A stretch of DNA of 43,342 nt. It comes from Rhodoferax sp. (GTDB lineage Bacteria; Pseudomonadota; Gammaproteobacteria; Burkholderiales; Burkholderiaceae_C). Of the stretch, positions 1 through 6,632 are shown one piece after another. The position numbers and the translations under genes are program-made. The stretch's first letter is position 1; each line of letters starts with the position of its first letter. The notes below the pieces were generated by a model. The model was not told the origin of the DNA, did no database searches, and saw only the letters and a program-made list of their open reading frames with translations. The stretch lies in assembly GCF_028689305.1 (NCBI RefSeq), contig NZ_JAQTWM010000023.1:1-43342 (forward strand), read 5' to 3'.

Positions 1-110
1 TTTTGCGCCAGAGCAGGCAGCCCATAGACTTGGCGAACGATTTATTTTTTTAAACAACCCATGCCACAAAACCCATTGACCCTTTTGGTTGACTTGAAGG
101 AGCAACAAAC
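1..110. other. left-edge leader region
   Basis: No gene can be assigned here. The stretch is AT-rich around 40-60 and ends in a good ribosome binding site (AAGGAG, about 8 bases before the ATG at 111). Short frames entering from the left edge all close within about 80 bases and are too short to name. Confidence 0.4.
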
Positions 111-416
111 ATGGTGACCTGCTACCTGCGTTACATCATTGACCCGTACAAGCTCAAGGAATTTGAGCACTACGGCAAGCTCTGGATTCCCCTGGTCGAG
201 AAGTTTGGCGGCCAGCACCACGGCTACTTTCTGCCCTCAGAAGGGGCCAGCAACGTGGCCTTGGCGATGTTCAGCTTTCCCAGTCTGGCGCTGTATGAGG
301 ACTACCGAATCCGATCTTTGCAAGACCCGCAGTGCCAGGCGGCCTTCCAATACGCCGAAGACACCCGCTGCTTCATCAGTTATGAGCGCAGTTTTTTCAG
401 ACCGGTTTTCGGGTAA
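111..416 (+). CDS. NIPSNAP family protein
   Basis: This 101-residue protein matches the bacterial NIPSNAP type, a small dimeric alpha/beta-barrel fold of uncertain biochemical role. Visible hallmarks are an N-terminal strand with a tyrosine-rich start (MVTCYLRYIIDPYK), the middle segment with G-x-H-G-Y-F-L-P and the C-terminal aromatic-rich end (SYERSFFRPVFG). Length is normal for a single-domain bacterial member. The ATG is preceded by AAGGAG at good spacing. It converges on the oxidoreductase that ends at 465, and nothing else in the window appears to be in its operon. Family assignment is from pattern recognition; the function is unknown. Confidence 0.8.
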   Translation: MVTCYLRYIIDPYKLKEFEHYGKLWIPLVEKFGGQHHGYFLPSEGASNVALAMFSFPSLALYEDYRIRSLQDPQCQAAFQYAEDTRCFISYERSFFRPVFG

Positions 417-464
417 AGGGAAATCCCATCCACACACACCGGTCTGAAGGCGCTGGGCCGCCGG

Positions 465-2615
465 TCAGGACCTGCGCCAGCTGTGGTAGCGCTCCAGCCA
501 GGCCAATACTTTTTGCGGTGCATGGGCTCGCTTCCATGCACCGGCGACGTATTTGTTGGCTTCTGCCAGGGTGGGGTAGGCATGGAGGGTACCGAGGATC
601 TTGTTGAGTCCCAGGCCGTGTTTCATGGCCAGTACAAACTCGGCCAGCAAGTCCCCCGCGTGTTCACCAACGATGGTCACCCCCAGAATCCGATCCTTGC
701 CTGGAACCGTCAGGACCTTGACAAAACCATGGGCAACACCATCGGTGATGGCACGGTCCAGCTCATCCAGGCCGTACCTGGTCACCTCGTAGGGGATAGC
801 CTTTTCTTTGGCATCCTGCTCGTTCAAGCCCACGCGCGCCACCTCGGGGTCGATAAAGGTCACCCAGGGCACGACCGAATAGTCGACCTTGAACTTTTTG
901 AAATCACCAAACAGTGCGTTCACGGCGGCATACCACGCCATGTGGCCGGCGGTGTGGGTGAATTGATAGGGGCCAGCCACGTCACCGGCAGCATAGATGT
1001 TGGGGTACAGGGTTTCCAGATAATCATTCACGCCGACAGTGCGCTGGGTGGGAATCCCCAGCGCTTCCAGACCATAACCCTGCAAGCGGGCAACCCGTCC
1101 CACGGCGCAGAGCAATGCGTCGAATTCAATGCGTTGCTCCTGACCCTGATGCTCCACCACGATGAATTTGCGATCACCGGCACGTTCACACCGCAAAGCC
1201 TGGTGGTCTGTCAACACGTCGATGCCATCGCGCATCAGGGCGGCACGGGCCAGGTCGGAGACCTCGACGTCTTCACGGATCAGGAGGCGAGCGGCCATCT
1301 CGATCTGGGTCACCCGGGAGCCCAGGCGGGCAAAACACTGCGCCAGCTCACACCCAATCGGGCCGCCACCGAGCACCACCAGACGCGCTGGCGGCGCATC
1401 CAGCTTGGCAAATTCCTCCCACAAGGTGTCGCTGGTGACATAACCGACGTCCTCAAGTCCAGGCAATGGCGGCACCCAAGGCCGTGCCCCGGCAGCGATG
1501 ACGATGGCGCGCGTGGTCAGCCGTTGGGTGCCGCCATGGTTCAGCTGGATGTCAACCGTCCATGGATCGATGATGCGGGCCTGACCTTCAAGAACCTCCA
1601 CACCCAGTTGCGTGTAGCGCGCCACGCTGTCATGCGGAGCCACTTCGGCAATCACCTTCTGCACCCGGGCCATGACCTTGCGAAAGCTGAGCTTCGGCTC
1701 AGAGGCGCTCAGGCCGTAGTGCTCGGCATGACGCATCTGGTAGGCCACACGCGCCGACTTGATCAGGGCCTTGCTCGGCACACAGCCATAGTTCAGGCAG
1801 TCCCCCCCCATTTTGTGCGCTTCAACCAGCGTCACCTTGGCTTTGACCGCCGCCGCAATGTAGGACGTCACCAAACCGGCGGCACCACCACCGATGACGA
1901 TCAGGTTGCGGTCAAAGATGCGCGGCCGTTGCCATTGGGCATACACGCGGCGACGCTGCAGAAGCGCCATGACCTGTTTGGCCAGCATAGGAAAAATGCC
2001 GAGCAATGCGAAGGACAGCAACAGGCCGGGCGACACCAAGCCAGACAAACTGGTGATGCGGGCCAGCTCGGTGCCAGCGTTGACATAAACCAGCGTGCCG
2101 GCCAACATGCCCAGCTGGCTGACCCAGTAATAGCTGACGGTTCGAACCGGCGTCAGGCCCATCAGCAAGTTGATCAAGAAAAACGGAAAGATGGGCACCA
2201 GTCGCAAGGTGAACAAGTAAAGGGGGCCGTCTTTGGTCATGCCATCATTGATGGCTTGCAGACGATCACCAAAACGACGCTGGAGCACATCACGCAGCAC
2301 ATGACGTGAAGCCAGAAACGCCAGCGTCGCCCCGATGCTCGAAGCAAACGACACGATCAAGGTGCCCATGAACAAGCCAAACAAGGCCCCGGCAGCCAGC
2401 GTCAAAATCACCGCACCCGGCAGCGATAGCGCCGTGACCATCACGTAGACGGCAAAAAAGATCATGCCAACACGGACCGGAGACGCCGCACGTTGTGCTT
2501 CAAATTGCCCGAGATTGGCTTTCATGCCGTCCAGGGTCAGATAGTGGTGCAAATCCAGCGCCAGGAACCCCCAGGCCAGCAAGGCAGCGGTGCCGAGAAT
2601 CAGTATTTTTTTCAT
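465..2615 (-). CDS. TVP38/TMEM64 domain fused to FAD-dependent pyridine nucleotide-disulfide oxidoreductase
   Basis: A 716-residue fusion. Residues 1-230 form a TVP38/TMEM64 (SNARE-associated/DedA-like) membrane domain with several hydrophobic helices and the typical R-L-V-P-I-F-P-F-F motif near 138-147. Residues about 236-716 are a class I flavoprotein disulfide reductase: dinucleotide fold V-I-G-G-G-A-A-G-L (240-248), the redox-active pair in C-L-N-Y-G-C (Cys273 and Cys278), a second NAD(P) fold (V-V-L-G-G-G-P-I-G) and a C-terminal dimerisation domain. It resembles mercuric reductase and dihydrolipoamide dehydrogenase, but it lacks the N-terminal metal-binding domain and the C-terminal vicinal cysteine pair of MerA. 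The frame stays open upstream to 2999, but ATG 2615 begins the membrane domain; the upstream extension overlaps the hydrolase gene and looks non-coding. Substrate unknown. Confidence 0.88.
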   Translation of the reverse strand: MKKILILGTAALLAWGFLALDLHHYLTLDGMKANLGQFEAQRAASPVRVGMIFFAVYVMVTALSLPGAVILTLAAGALFGLFMGTLIVSFASSIGATLAFLASRHVLRDVLQRRFGDRLQAINDGMTKDGPLYLFTLRLVPIFPFFLINLLMGLTPVRTVSYYWVSQLGMLAGTLVYVNAGTELARITSLSGLVSPGLLLSFALLGIFPMLAKQVMALLQRRRVYAQWQRPRIFDRNLIVIGGGAAGLVTSYIAAAVKAKVTLVEAHKMGGDCLNYGCVPSKALIKSARVAYQMRHAEHYGLSASEPKLSFRKVMARVQKVIAEVAPHDSVARYTQLGVEVLEGQARIIDPWTVDIQLNHGGTQRLTTRAIVIAAGARPWVPPLPGLEDVGYVTSDTLWEEFAKLDAPPARLVVLGGGPIGCELAQCFARLGSRVTQIEMAARLLIREDVEVSDLARAALMRDGIDVLTDHQALRCERAGDRKFIVVEHQGQEQRIEFDALLCAVGRVARLQGYGLEALGIPTQRTVGVNDYLETLYPNIYAAGDVAGPYQFTHTAGHMAWYAAVNALFGDFKKFKVDYSVVPWVTFIDPEVARVGLNEQDAKEKAIPYEVTRYGLDELDRAITDGVAHGFVKVLTVPGKDRILGVTIVGEHAGDLLAEFVLAMKHGLGLNKILGTLHAYPTLAEANKYVAGAWKRAHAPQKVLAWLERYHSWRRS

Positions 2616-2654
2616 GGGTTGCCCATAGGCGTTTTGACTTCGGTGAGGCAACAA

Positions 2655-2678
2655 ACGATGTCCCTGTACAGACATCGT
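2655..2678 (-). terminator. hairpin downstream of hydrolase gene
   Basis: Perfect 8-bp inverted repeat ACGATGTC/GACATCGT around an 8-base loop. Read on the minus strand it is followed by a T-rich stretch (TTGTTG). It lies between the stop of the hydrolase (2845) and the start of the oxidoreductase (2615), so it could end the hydrolase transcript. The T-tract is weak. Confidence 0.4.
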
Positions 2679-2844
2679 CGGGCGTGATATCCGGATTCTT
2701 ACATTGCGGACGAGCGGCAGGCCTGATGGGACAGCCATCAGCCGCGAACTCAGCGGCCATAACTGCATCCCGCCTGTCCTGGGCCACAGCAGCAACCACA
2801 TTTCCGATACGCGACAGGCATGTGACCGGCCCTGCGGCAGAGGG

Positions 2845-3738
2845 TCAGGCAACGAAGCGCACCACCTTGGCCAGCACCCGTTCATCCTTGAGTATCTTGG
2901 CATGGCCCAGGTTTTCGGTAGCCAGCAGCTGCGCGCCGGCAATGGCGCGGCTGTAGGCCAGGCCGTCAGCAAAACCATTGATGCGGTCGCCACGGTCATG
3001 CACCACCAGCGTCGGCACGGAAATGCGCGGCCCCACAGCCTGGGGTTCGAACTGCGGCATGAGAATACCCTCGCGCGCTTCGATGCGCTGCTGCATGGCT
3101 GCGCGTGTGGCTTCGTTCAGACCGAACATGCGAGCGAACAGCCGGGTGTACTCATGCGGTGAAGCCGGCGGCGCCAGCAGCACCAGCCGCTGCGATTGCA
3201 CACCGCGACTGATAGCGTAGGCAGCTGCATTGGCGCCAAGCGAATGCGCCACCACGGCGTGCAGCGTGTGTCCCTGCTGCTGCAGGCGCGCGGCCAGGTA
3301 TTCCACGGCACGAGCAAACTGCGGCAGGTTGCTGACCATACCGGTGCTGCGTCCGTGCGCCGGCATGTCCACCATGACTGGCTGCAGACCCTGGGCACGC
3401 AACGCCTCTGCCAGCGCCAGCATCTGGCCAGCGTGACCGCCCCAGCCATGCACCAGCAGCACGATCGGCCCGGGGGCGGCGGTGGCTCGTGTGTAGAGTG
3501 TCAGGCTGGCACGTTCGAACGGCCAGCGTTCGGTCTGCCAGCCGGTCTGCCAGTTTCGATGCTGGCTCAGCCCGCTGAACGGACGCACCGGCAGCGGCGT
3601 GCCGAACAAGCGGTAGGCGGCGTGCACGGCCAAGCTGGGCCACAGGCGCTGCGAGGCGCCCAGGCCCAGGCGGAACAGTCGCATGGCAGGACTCTTGCTG
3701 AAGTAGGTCGGGGACGATGTTGAGGCGGGGGATGTCAT
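2845..3738 (-). CDS. alpha/beta hydrolase
   Basis: A 297-residue alpha/beta hydrolase. Residues about 90-100 give the oxyanion-hole strand and H-G-W-G-G; the nucleophile elbow is A-H-S-L-G-A (catalytic Ser in G/A-x-S-x-G); the acidic residue is probably the Asp in V-V-H-D-R-G-D-R; the catalytic His is likely in E-N-L-G-H-A near the C-terminus. No clear signal peptide is seen, so it is probably cytoplasmic. The substrate (ester, lactone or lipid) cannot be read from sequence. It follows a 37-residue membrane protein by 45 bases on the same strand, and both lie behind a TetR regulator with a matching operator, which suggests a small inducible unit. Confidence 0.85.
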   Translation of the reverse strand: MTSPASTSSPTYFSKSPAMRLFRLGLGASQRLWPSLAVHAAYRLFGTPLPVRPFSGLSQHRNWQTGWQTERWPFERASLTLYTRATAAPGPIVLLVHGWGGHAGQMLALAEALRAQGLQPVMVDMPAHGRSTGMVSNLPQFARAVEYLAARLQQQGHTLHAVVAHSLGANAAAYAISRGVQSQRLVLLAPPASPHEYTRLFARMFGLNEATRAAMQQRIEAREGILMPQFEPQAVGPRISVPTLVVHDRGDRINGFADGLAYSRAIAGAQLLATENLGHAKILKDERVLAKVVRFVA

Positions 3739-3783
3739 GGCAGTATCCTGCGAGTGTGTGGTGTGACGCGACCTGGGTTGGGC

Positions 3784-3897
3784 TCAGTAGAAAATCCAGT
3801 CGTTGTTGTTGCGCGGCAGATTGCGCACCAAGGCGAAGACGGCGATCACGCCACGAATCAGCAGATAGAGGCCGAGACTGAAAATGACAATCCACAT
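3784..3897 (-). CDS. 37-residue single-pass membrane microprotein
   Basis: A short frame with a strong ribosome binding site (AAAGGA, 6 bases before the ATG). The product starts MWIVIFSLGLYLLIRG, has one hydrophobic helix over about residues 2-24, then a basic/polar tail with L-P-R-N-N-N-D-W-I-F-Y at the end. It sits directly behind the palindromic operator at 3911-3928 and 45 bases before the hydrolase gene, so it is probably the first gene of that TetR-controlled transcript. I do not recognise a named family; an arginine, paired asparagines and a terminal aromatic cluster suggest a conserved inner-membrane-anchored tail. Function unknown. Confidence 0.6.
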   Translation of the reverse strand: MWIVIFSLGLYLLIRGVIAVFALVRNLPRNNNDWIFY

Positions 3898-3910
3898 GGC
3901 AATTCCTTTC

Positions 3911-3928
3911 TTAGCACGATTGTGCGAA
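3911..3928. promoter_or_regulatory. putative TetR operator 1 (before microprotein and hydrolase)
   Basis: Imperfect palindrome TTAGCACGATTGTGCGAA of the form TTnGCAC-n4-GTGCnAA. It lies 13 bases upstream of the microprotein ATG, and the same motif recurs at 4598-4615 before the TetR gene. Two copies flanking a TetR gene, each just upstream of a start codon, fit autoregulation plus control of the downstream pair. The link to the regulator is inferred. Confidence 0.65.
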
Positions 3929-3976
3929 ATTTAAGAAAAAATAGGGCAAACATCAGGAGCAACGGATTGGCAGGGG

Positions 3977-4594
3977 TTAAGGCTGGTAGCTCTGCAGCAA
4001 GCGCTGCCAGGTGGCCCTGGCACGCTCAGCGGCAGTCGGGTCGCGCAGGAAACGTGCGTCGTGCAACAGGCCAATGGCAATGCCGTAGATCTCGCCGACC
4101 AGTTGTTCTGGCATGGTGTCCGGTTTCAGGTGGCCGGCTTCCACCGCCTGTAACACGGTACGGCGCAAGGCGGCACGCCAGCGTGAAATTTCCTGGAACA
4201 ACAGGTCACGCAGCTCACCTTCGCGGTCATCCAGCTCGAAGGCGCCAGCGGTGAAAATGCAGCCGCTTTGGACTTCGACGTCACGCATGCGCACGATCCA
4301 ACGCTGCACAATTTCGTTCAGCCGCGGTAGTCCCTGGGGCTTTTGCATCGCGGGCACAAACACGTCGGCCAGGAAACGCCGACCGAATTCCTCAATCACC
4401 GCCTTCTGCAATGCCTCGCGCGAGCCGACGCGCGAGAACACGCCGCTTTTGGACAGGCCAATGCGATCAGCCACCGCCTGCAACGTCAGGGCTTCCAACC
4501 CCTCGGCCGCGGCGAGGTCGAGCGCAGCACCGACGATGGCGGTGCGTGTCATTTCGCTCTTGGCGGTTTTGGCTTCCAGATTCATGATGTACAT
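3977..4594 (-). CDS. TetR/AcrR family transcriptional regulator
   Basis: A 205-residue repressor-type regulator. The N-terminal TetR helix-turn-helix spans about residues 14-62 (T-R-T-A-I-V-G-A-A ... L-T-L-Q-A-V-A-D-R-I-G-L-S-K-S-G-V-F), followed by an all-helical ligand/dimerisation domain to the end. Two in-frame starts exist: ATG 4594 and ATG 4585. No strong ribosome site precedes either, and the operator-like palindrome ends only 3 bases before 4594. It is the upstream gene of a same-strand group with the microprotein and hydrolase. The ligand is unknown; hydrolase substrates or lipophilic compounds are possible. Confidence 0.88.
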   Translation of the reverse strand: MYIMNLEAKTAKSEMTRTAIVGAALDLAAAEGLEALTLQAVADRIGLSKSGVFSRVGSREALQKAVIEEFGRRFLADVFVPAMQKPQGLPRLNEIVQRWIVRMRDVEVQSGCIFTAGAFELDDREGELRDLLFQEISRWRAALRRTVLQAVEAGHLKPDTMPEQLVGEIYGIAIGLLHDARFLRDPTAAERARATWQRLLQSYQP

Positions 4595-4597
4595 AAT

Positions 4598-4615
4598 TTA
4601 GCACACTTGTACGAA
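4598..4615. promoter_or_regulatory. putative TetR operator 2 (autoregulatory)
   Basis: TTAGCACACTTGTACGAA, the second copy of the TTnGCAC-n4-GTnCnAA palindrome. It is followed by the same AATT flank as copy 1. It lies immediately upstream of the TetR start; read on the minus strand, a TTGCCC hexamer lies 18 bases before a TAATTT hexamer that abuts the operator, a plausible promoter overlapped by the site. Confidence 0.65.
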
Positions 4616-4716
4616 ATTACAAAATACCCCAAACATTGGGCAATAGGTGGTTTCCAGCCATCTTCGATGTGAACCACGGCAACGTGTCGCCTGGCATGGG
4701 GGTCTGCCCTACTTGT

Positions 4717-4791
4717 TCACCTTTGGACCATTCGGTCGGCAAACAACCCCATTTCCGATAGACGCTCGCGCAACAACTTGATCATCAACAC
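4717..4791 (-). CDS. possible 24-residue ORF behind the spermidine synthase-like gene
   Basis: A tiny frame beginning GTG-TTG-ATG with a purine-rich ribosome site (AGGGAGG) 4 to 6 bases upstream. It encodes MLMIKLLRERLSEMG plus nine more residues, predicted as an amphipathic helix with alternating Leu and Arg/Glu. It is 32 bases beyond the stop of the aminopropyltransferase gene on the same strand. It may be a leader, a small protein or chance; the well-placed ribosome site is the main support. Confidence 0.25.
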   Translation of the reverse strand: MLMIKLLRERLSEMGLFADRMVQR

Positions 4792-4823
4792 TTCGCCTCC
4801 CTTCGTTTCCGCTGCCCGGTCTC

Positions 4824-6377
4824 CTACCGCGCCACGCGACCCCATTCCATTTCGTAGGTTGTCACCAGCACCTGGTTCGACAGGCGGTTGACCTCGGCTG
4901 GCACGCGGGCCATGTCCAGCGGGAAGTCAAACAACGTCGGCAGGCTGTGCAGGTCCAGGAAACGCAAGCCAGCGGGCAGCGCAGTGGGCAGGCGGTAGGG
5001 TCTCCGGCTGGCAACCACATAACCCCATTCGCCAAAACTCGGCACATGTGCATGGTAGGGCGTGGCCGTCAGGCCGGCTGACTCGATGGTGGTCACCACG
5101 GTCCAGAAGCTCTGGCGTGCCACCAGCGGTGAAGTGGTCTGGATCACCGCATAGCCGCTGGCCGCCAGGTGTTTGTCCAGCAGGGCGTAAAACGAGTTGG
5201 TGTAGAGCTTGCCGATGTTGAAGTTGGTCGGGTCGGGGAAGTCCACCACGATCACGTCAAACACCTCCGGCGTGTGCTCCAGCCAGCTGAAAGCGTCGGC
5301 ATTCACCACTTTGACCTTCGGTGACTGCAGGGCACCACCGTTGAGTGCCGAGAGCACCGGCTGATGTGTGAACAGCTCGGTCATGGCCGGGTCCAGCTCG
5401 ATCAGGGTGACACTCCCGACGCCGGGGTATTTGAGGATTTCGCGCACCGCCATGCCATCGCCGCCGCCCAGTACAGCGACTTTTTTCGCCCCCCCATTGG
5501 CCGCATAAGCCGCCATCACCGGGTGTACCAGGGCCTCGTGGTAACGGTATTCGTCACGCTGGGCAAACTGCAGGTTGCCATTGAGAAACAAGCGGTAGCC
5601 GGCACGCCCCTCGCCCGGGCCATGGCTGACCACAATCCGCTGGTACGGTGTGGTCTGGGCAAACACCACCCGGTCCTGGTACAGCTTGTCTTCCGCCCAG
5701 GTGGTCACGTGGTCGGCGCCAGCCAGGCCCGCCGCCAACGCGGCAAGCGTGAGTCCGCAGGCCAGGGCGTGCGCCCGCAAGCGGCGCAGCTCATGACGAA
5801 ACAGCCACAACGCCCATACCGCCACGCCGGCATTCATCAGACCAAACAACAGACCGGTTCGCACCAGCCCCAGCTGCGGCACCAACAACAGCGGAAACGC
5901 CAGCGACACCGCCAGCGCGCCCAGGTAGTCAAAGGTGAGCACTTGTGACACCAGGTCTTTGAGCGCCACATTGCGCTTGAGGATGCGCATCACCAGCGGA
6001 ATCTCCAACCCCACCAGCGTACCGACCACCAGCACCAGCCCGTACAGCAGCAGCCGGAAGGCACCAGGCAACATGGCATTGGCGACAAACAACAGCGCCG
6101 GCAAGCAGCCCCCCACCAGGGCGACCAACAGTTCAATGCGTAGAAAATGGGCTGGTAACTGGCGCTCGAAAAAGCGCGACAGATACGAACCAATCCCCAT
6201 GGCAAACAGGTAGCTGCCGATGATGGTGGAAAACTGCAGGACCGAGTCGCCCAGCAGATAAGACGCCAGCGCCCCTGCCGCCAGTTCGTACACCAGCCCG
6301 CAGGCCGAGACGACAAACACCGAGGCCAGCAGCGCCACCTCCAGCGGGCGCGGCCCGCCTGACCCCGCCACCGCCAT
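4824..6377 (-). CDS. membrane-embedded spermidine synthase-like aminopropyltransferase
   Basis: A 517-residue protein with two parts. Residues about 10-225 contain roughly seven hydrophobic helices. Residues about 230-500 are a spermidine/spermine synthase fold: V-L-G-G-G-D-G near 301-307 (AdoMet/decarboxy-AdoMet site), L-I-E-L-D-P shortly after, and V-V-D-F-P-D-P near 372-378 carrying the catalytic Asp region. The soluble enzyme SpeE is about 290 residues and has no membrane part, so this is the fused, longer subgroup. Its ATG overlaps the stop of the DUF350 gene (TGATG), indicating coupling. It belongs to the SPFH/DUF4178/DUF350 cluster. Whether it makes polyamines or modifies another target is not known. 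Confidence 0.85.
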   Translation of the reverse strand: MAVAGSGGPRPLEVALLASVFVVSACGLVYELAAGALASYLLGDSVLQFSTIIGSYLFAMGIGSYLSRFFERQLPAHFLRIELLVALVGGCLPALLFVANAMLPGAFRLLLYGLVLVVGTLVGLEIPLVMRILKRNVALKDLVSQVLTFDYLGALAVSLAFPLLLVPQLGLVRTGLLFGLMNAGVAVWALWLFRHELRRLRAHALACGLTLAALAAGLAGADHVTTWAEDKLYQDRVVFAQTTPYQRIVVSHGPGEGRAGYRLFLNGNLQFAQRDEYRYHEALVHPVMAAYAANGGAKKVAVLGGGDGMAVREILKYPGVGSVTLIELDPAMTELFTHQPVLSALNGGALQSPKVKVVNADAFSWLEHTPEVFDVIVVDFPDPTNFNIGKLYTNSFYALLDKHLAASGYAVIQTTSPLVARQSFWTVVTTIESAGLTATPYHAHVPSFGEWGYVVASRRPYRLPTALPAGLRFLDLHSLPTLFDFPLDMARVPAEVNRLSNQVLVTTYEMEWGRVAR

Positions 6378-6595
6378 CAGTGGATGGCGGCCGCCACGAT
6401 CAGACAGATGCCCAGCGACATGGCTGCCACCACCATGGCCAGCGCCTTGTTTTGTTTCTCAACGATTTCTTCCCACAGGTTGTAGGGCGTGAGTTTGTCA
6501 ATGACGATGAAGGCCAGCCAGAAAATGACCACCCCCATCAGCGCAAATACCAGTGAGCCCAGCAACACCCCCGGCCTGATCCATTCCATACCCAT
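6377..6595 (-). CDS. DUF350 (YjfL-like) small membrane protein
   Basis: A 72-residue protein with two hydrophobic helices (about residues 8-26 and 49-70) separated by a short polar segment D-K-L-T-P-Y-N-L-W-E-E-I-V-E-K-Q-N, which is the recognisable DUF350 signature including N-K-A-L-A. Start ATG 6595 has a clean ribosome site (AAGGAG, 5 bases upstream); the longer open frame above it has none. The stop overlaps the next start by one base. DUF350 proteins occur next to polyamine or glutathionylspermidine enzymes and membrane-stress genes in other bacteria (E. coli yjfIJKLMC region), which agrees with the neighbour here. Molecular role unknown. Confidence 0.8.
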   Translation of the reverse strand: MGMEWIRPGVLLGSLVFALMGVVIFWLAFIVIDKLTPYNLWEEIVEKQNKALAMVVAAMSLGICLIVAAAIH

Positions 6596-6632
6596 GCTGA
6601 TCTCCTTCAAAAATGTGAATGACAACCACGTC

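Noticed and set aside
483-2309. 608-codon open frame antisense to the TVP38-oxidoreductase gene
   Set aside because: Long antisense frames are common in GC-rich genes; the peptide is rich in His, Gln and Gly with no recognisable domain, and the opposite strand encodes a clear flavoprotein.
465-2615. Mercuric reductase (merA) call
   Set aside because: No metal-binding N-terminal domain, no C-terminal cysteine pair and no mer genes nearby; only the general flavoprotein fold is shared.
2616-2999. N-terminal extension of the TVP38-oxidoreductase up to 2999
   Set aside because: It overlaps the hydrolase gene, is not protein-like, and the membrane domain begins at ATG 2615.
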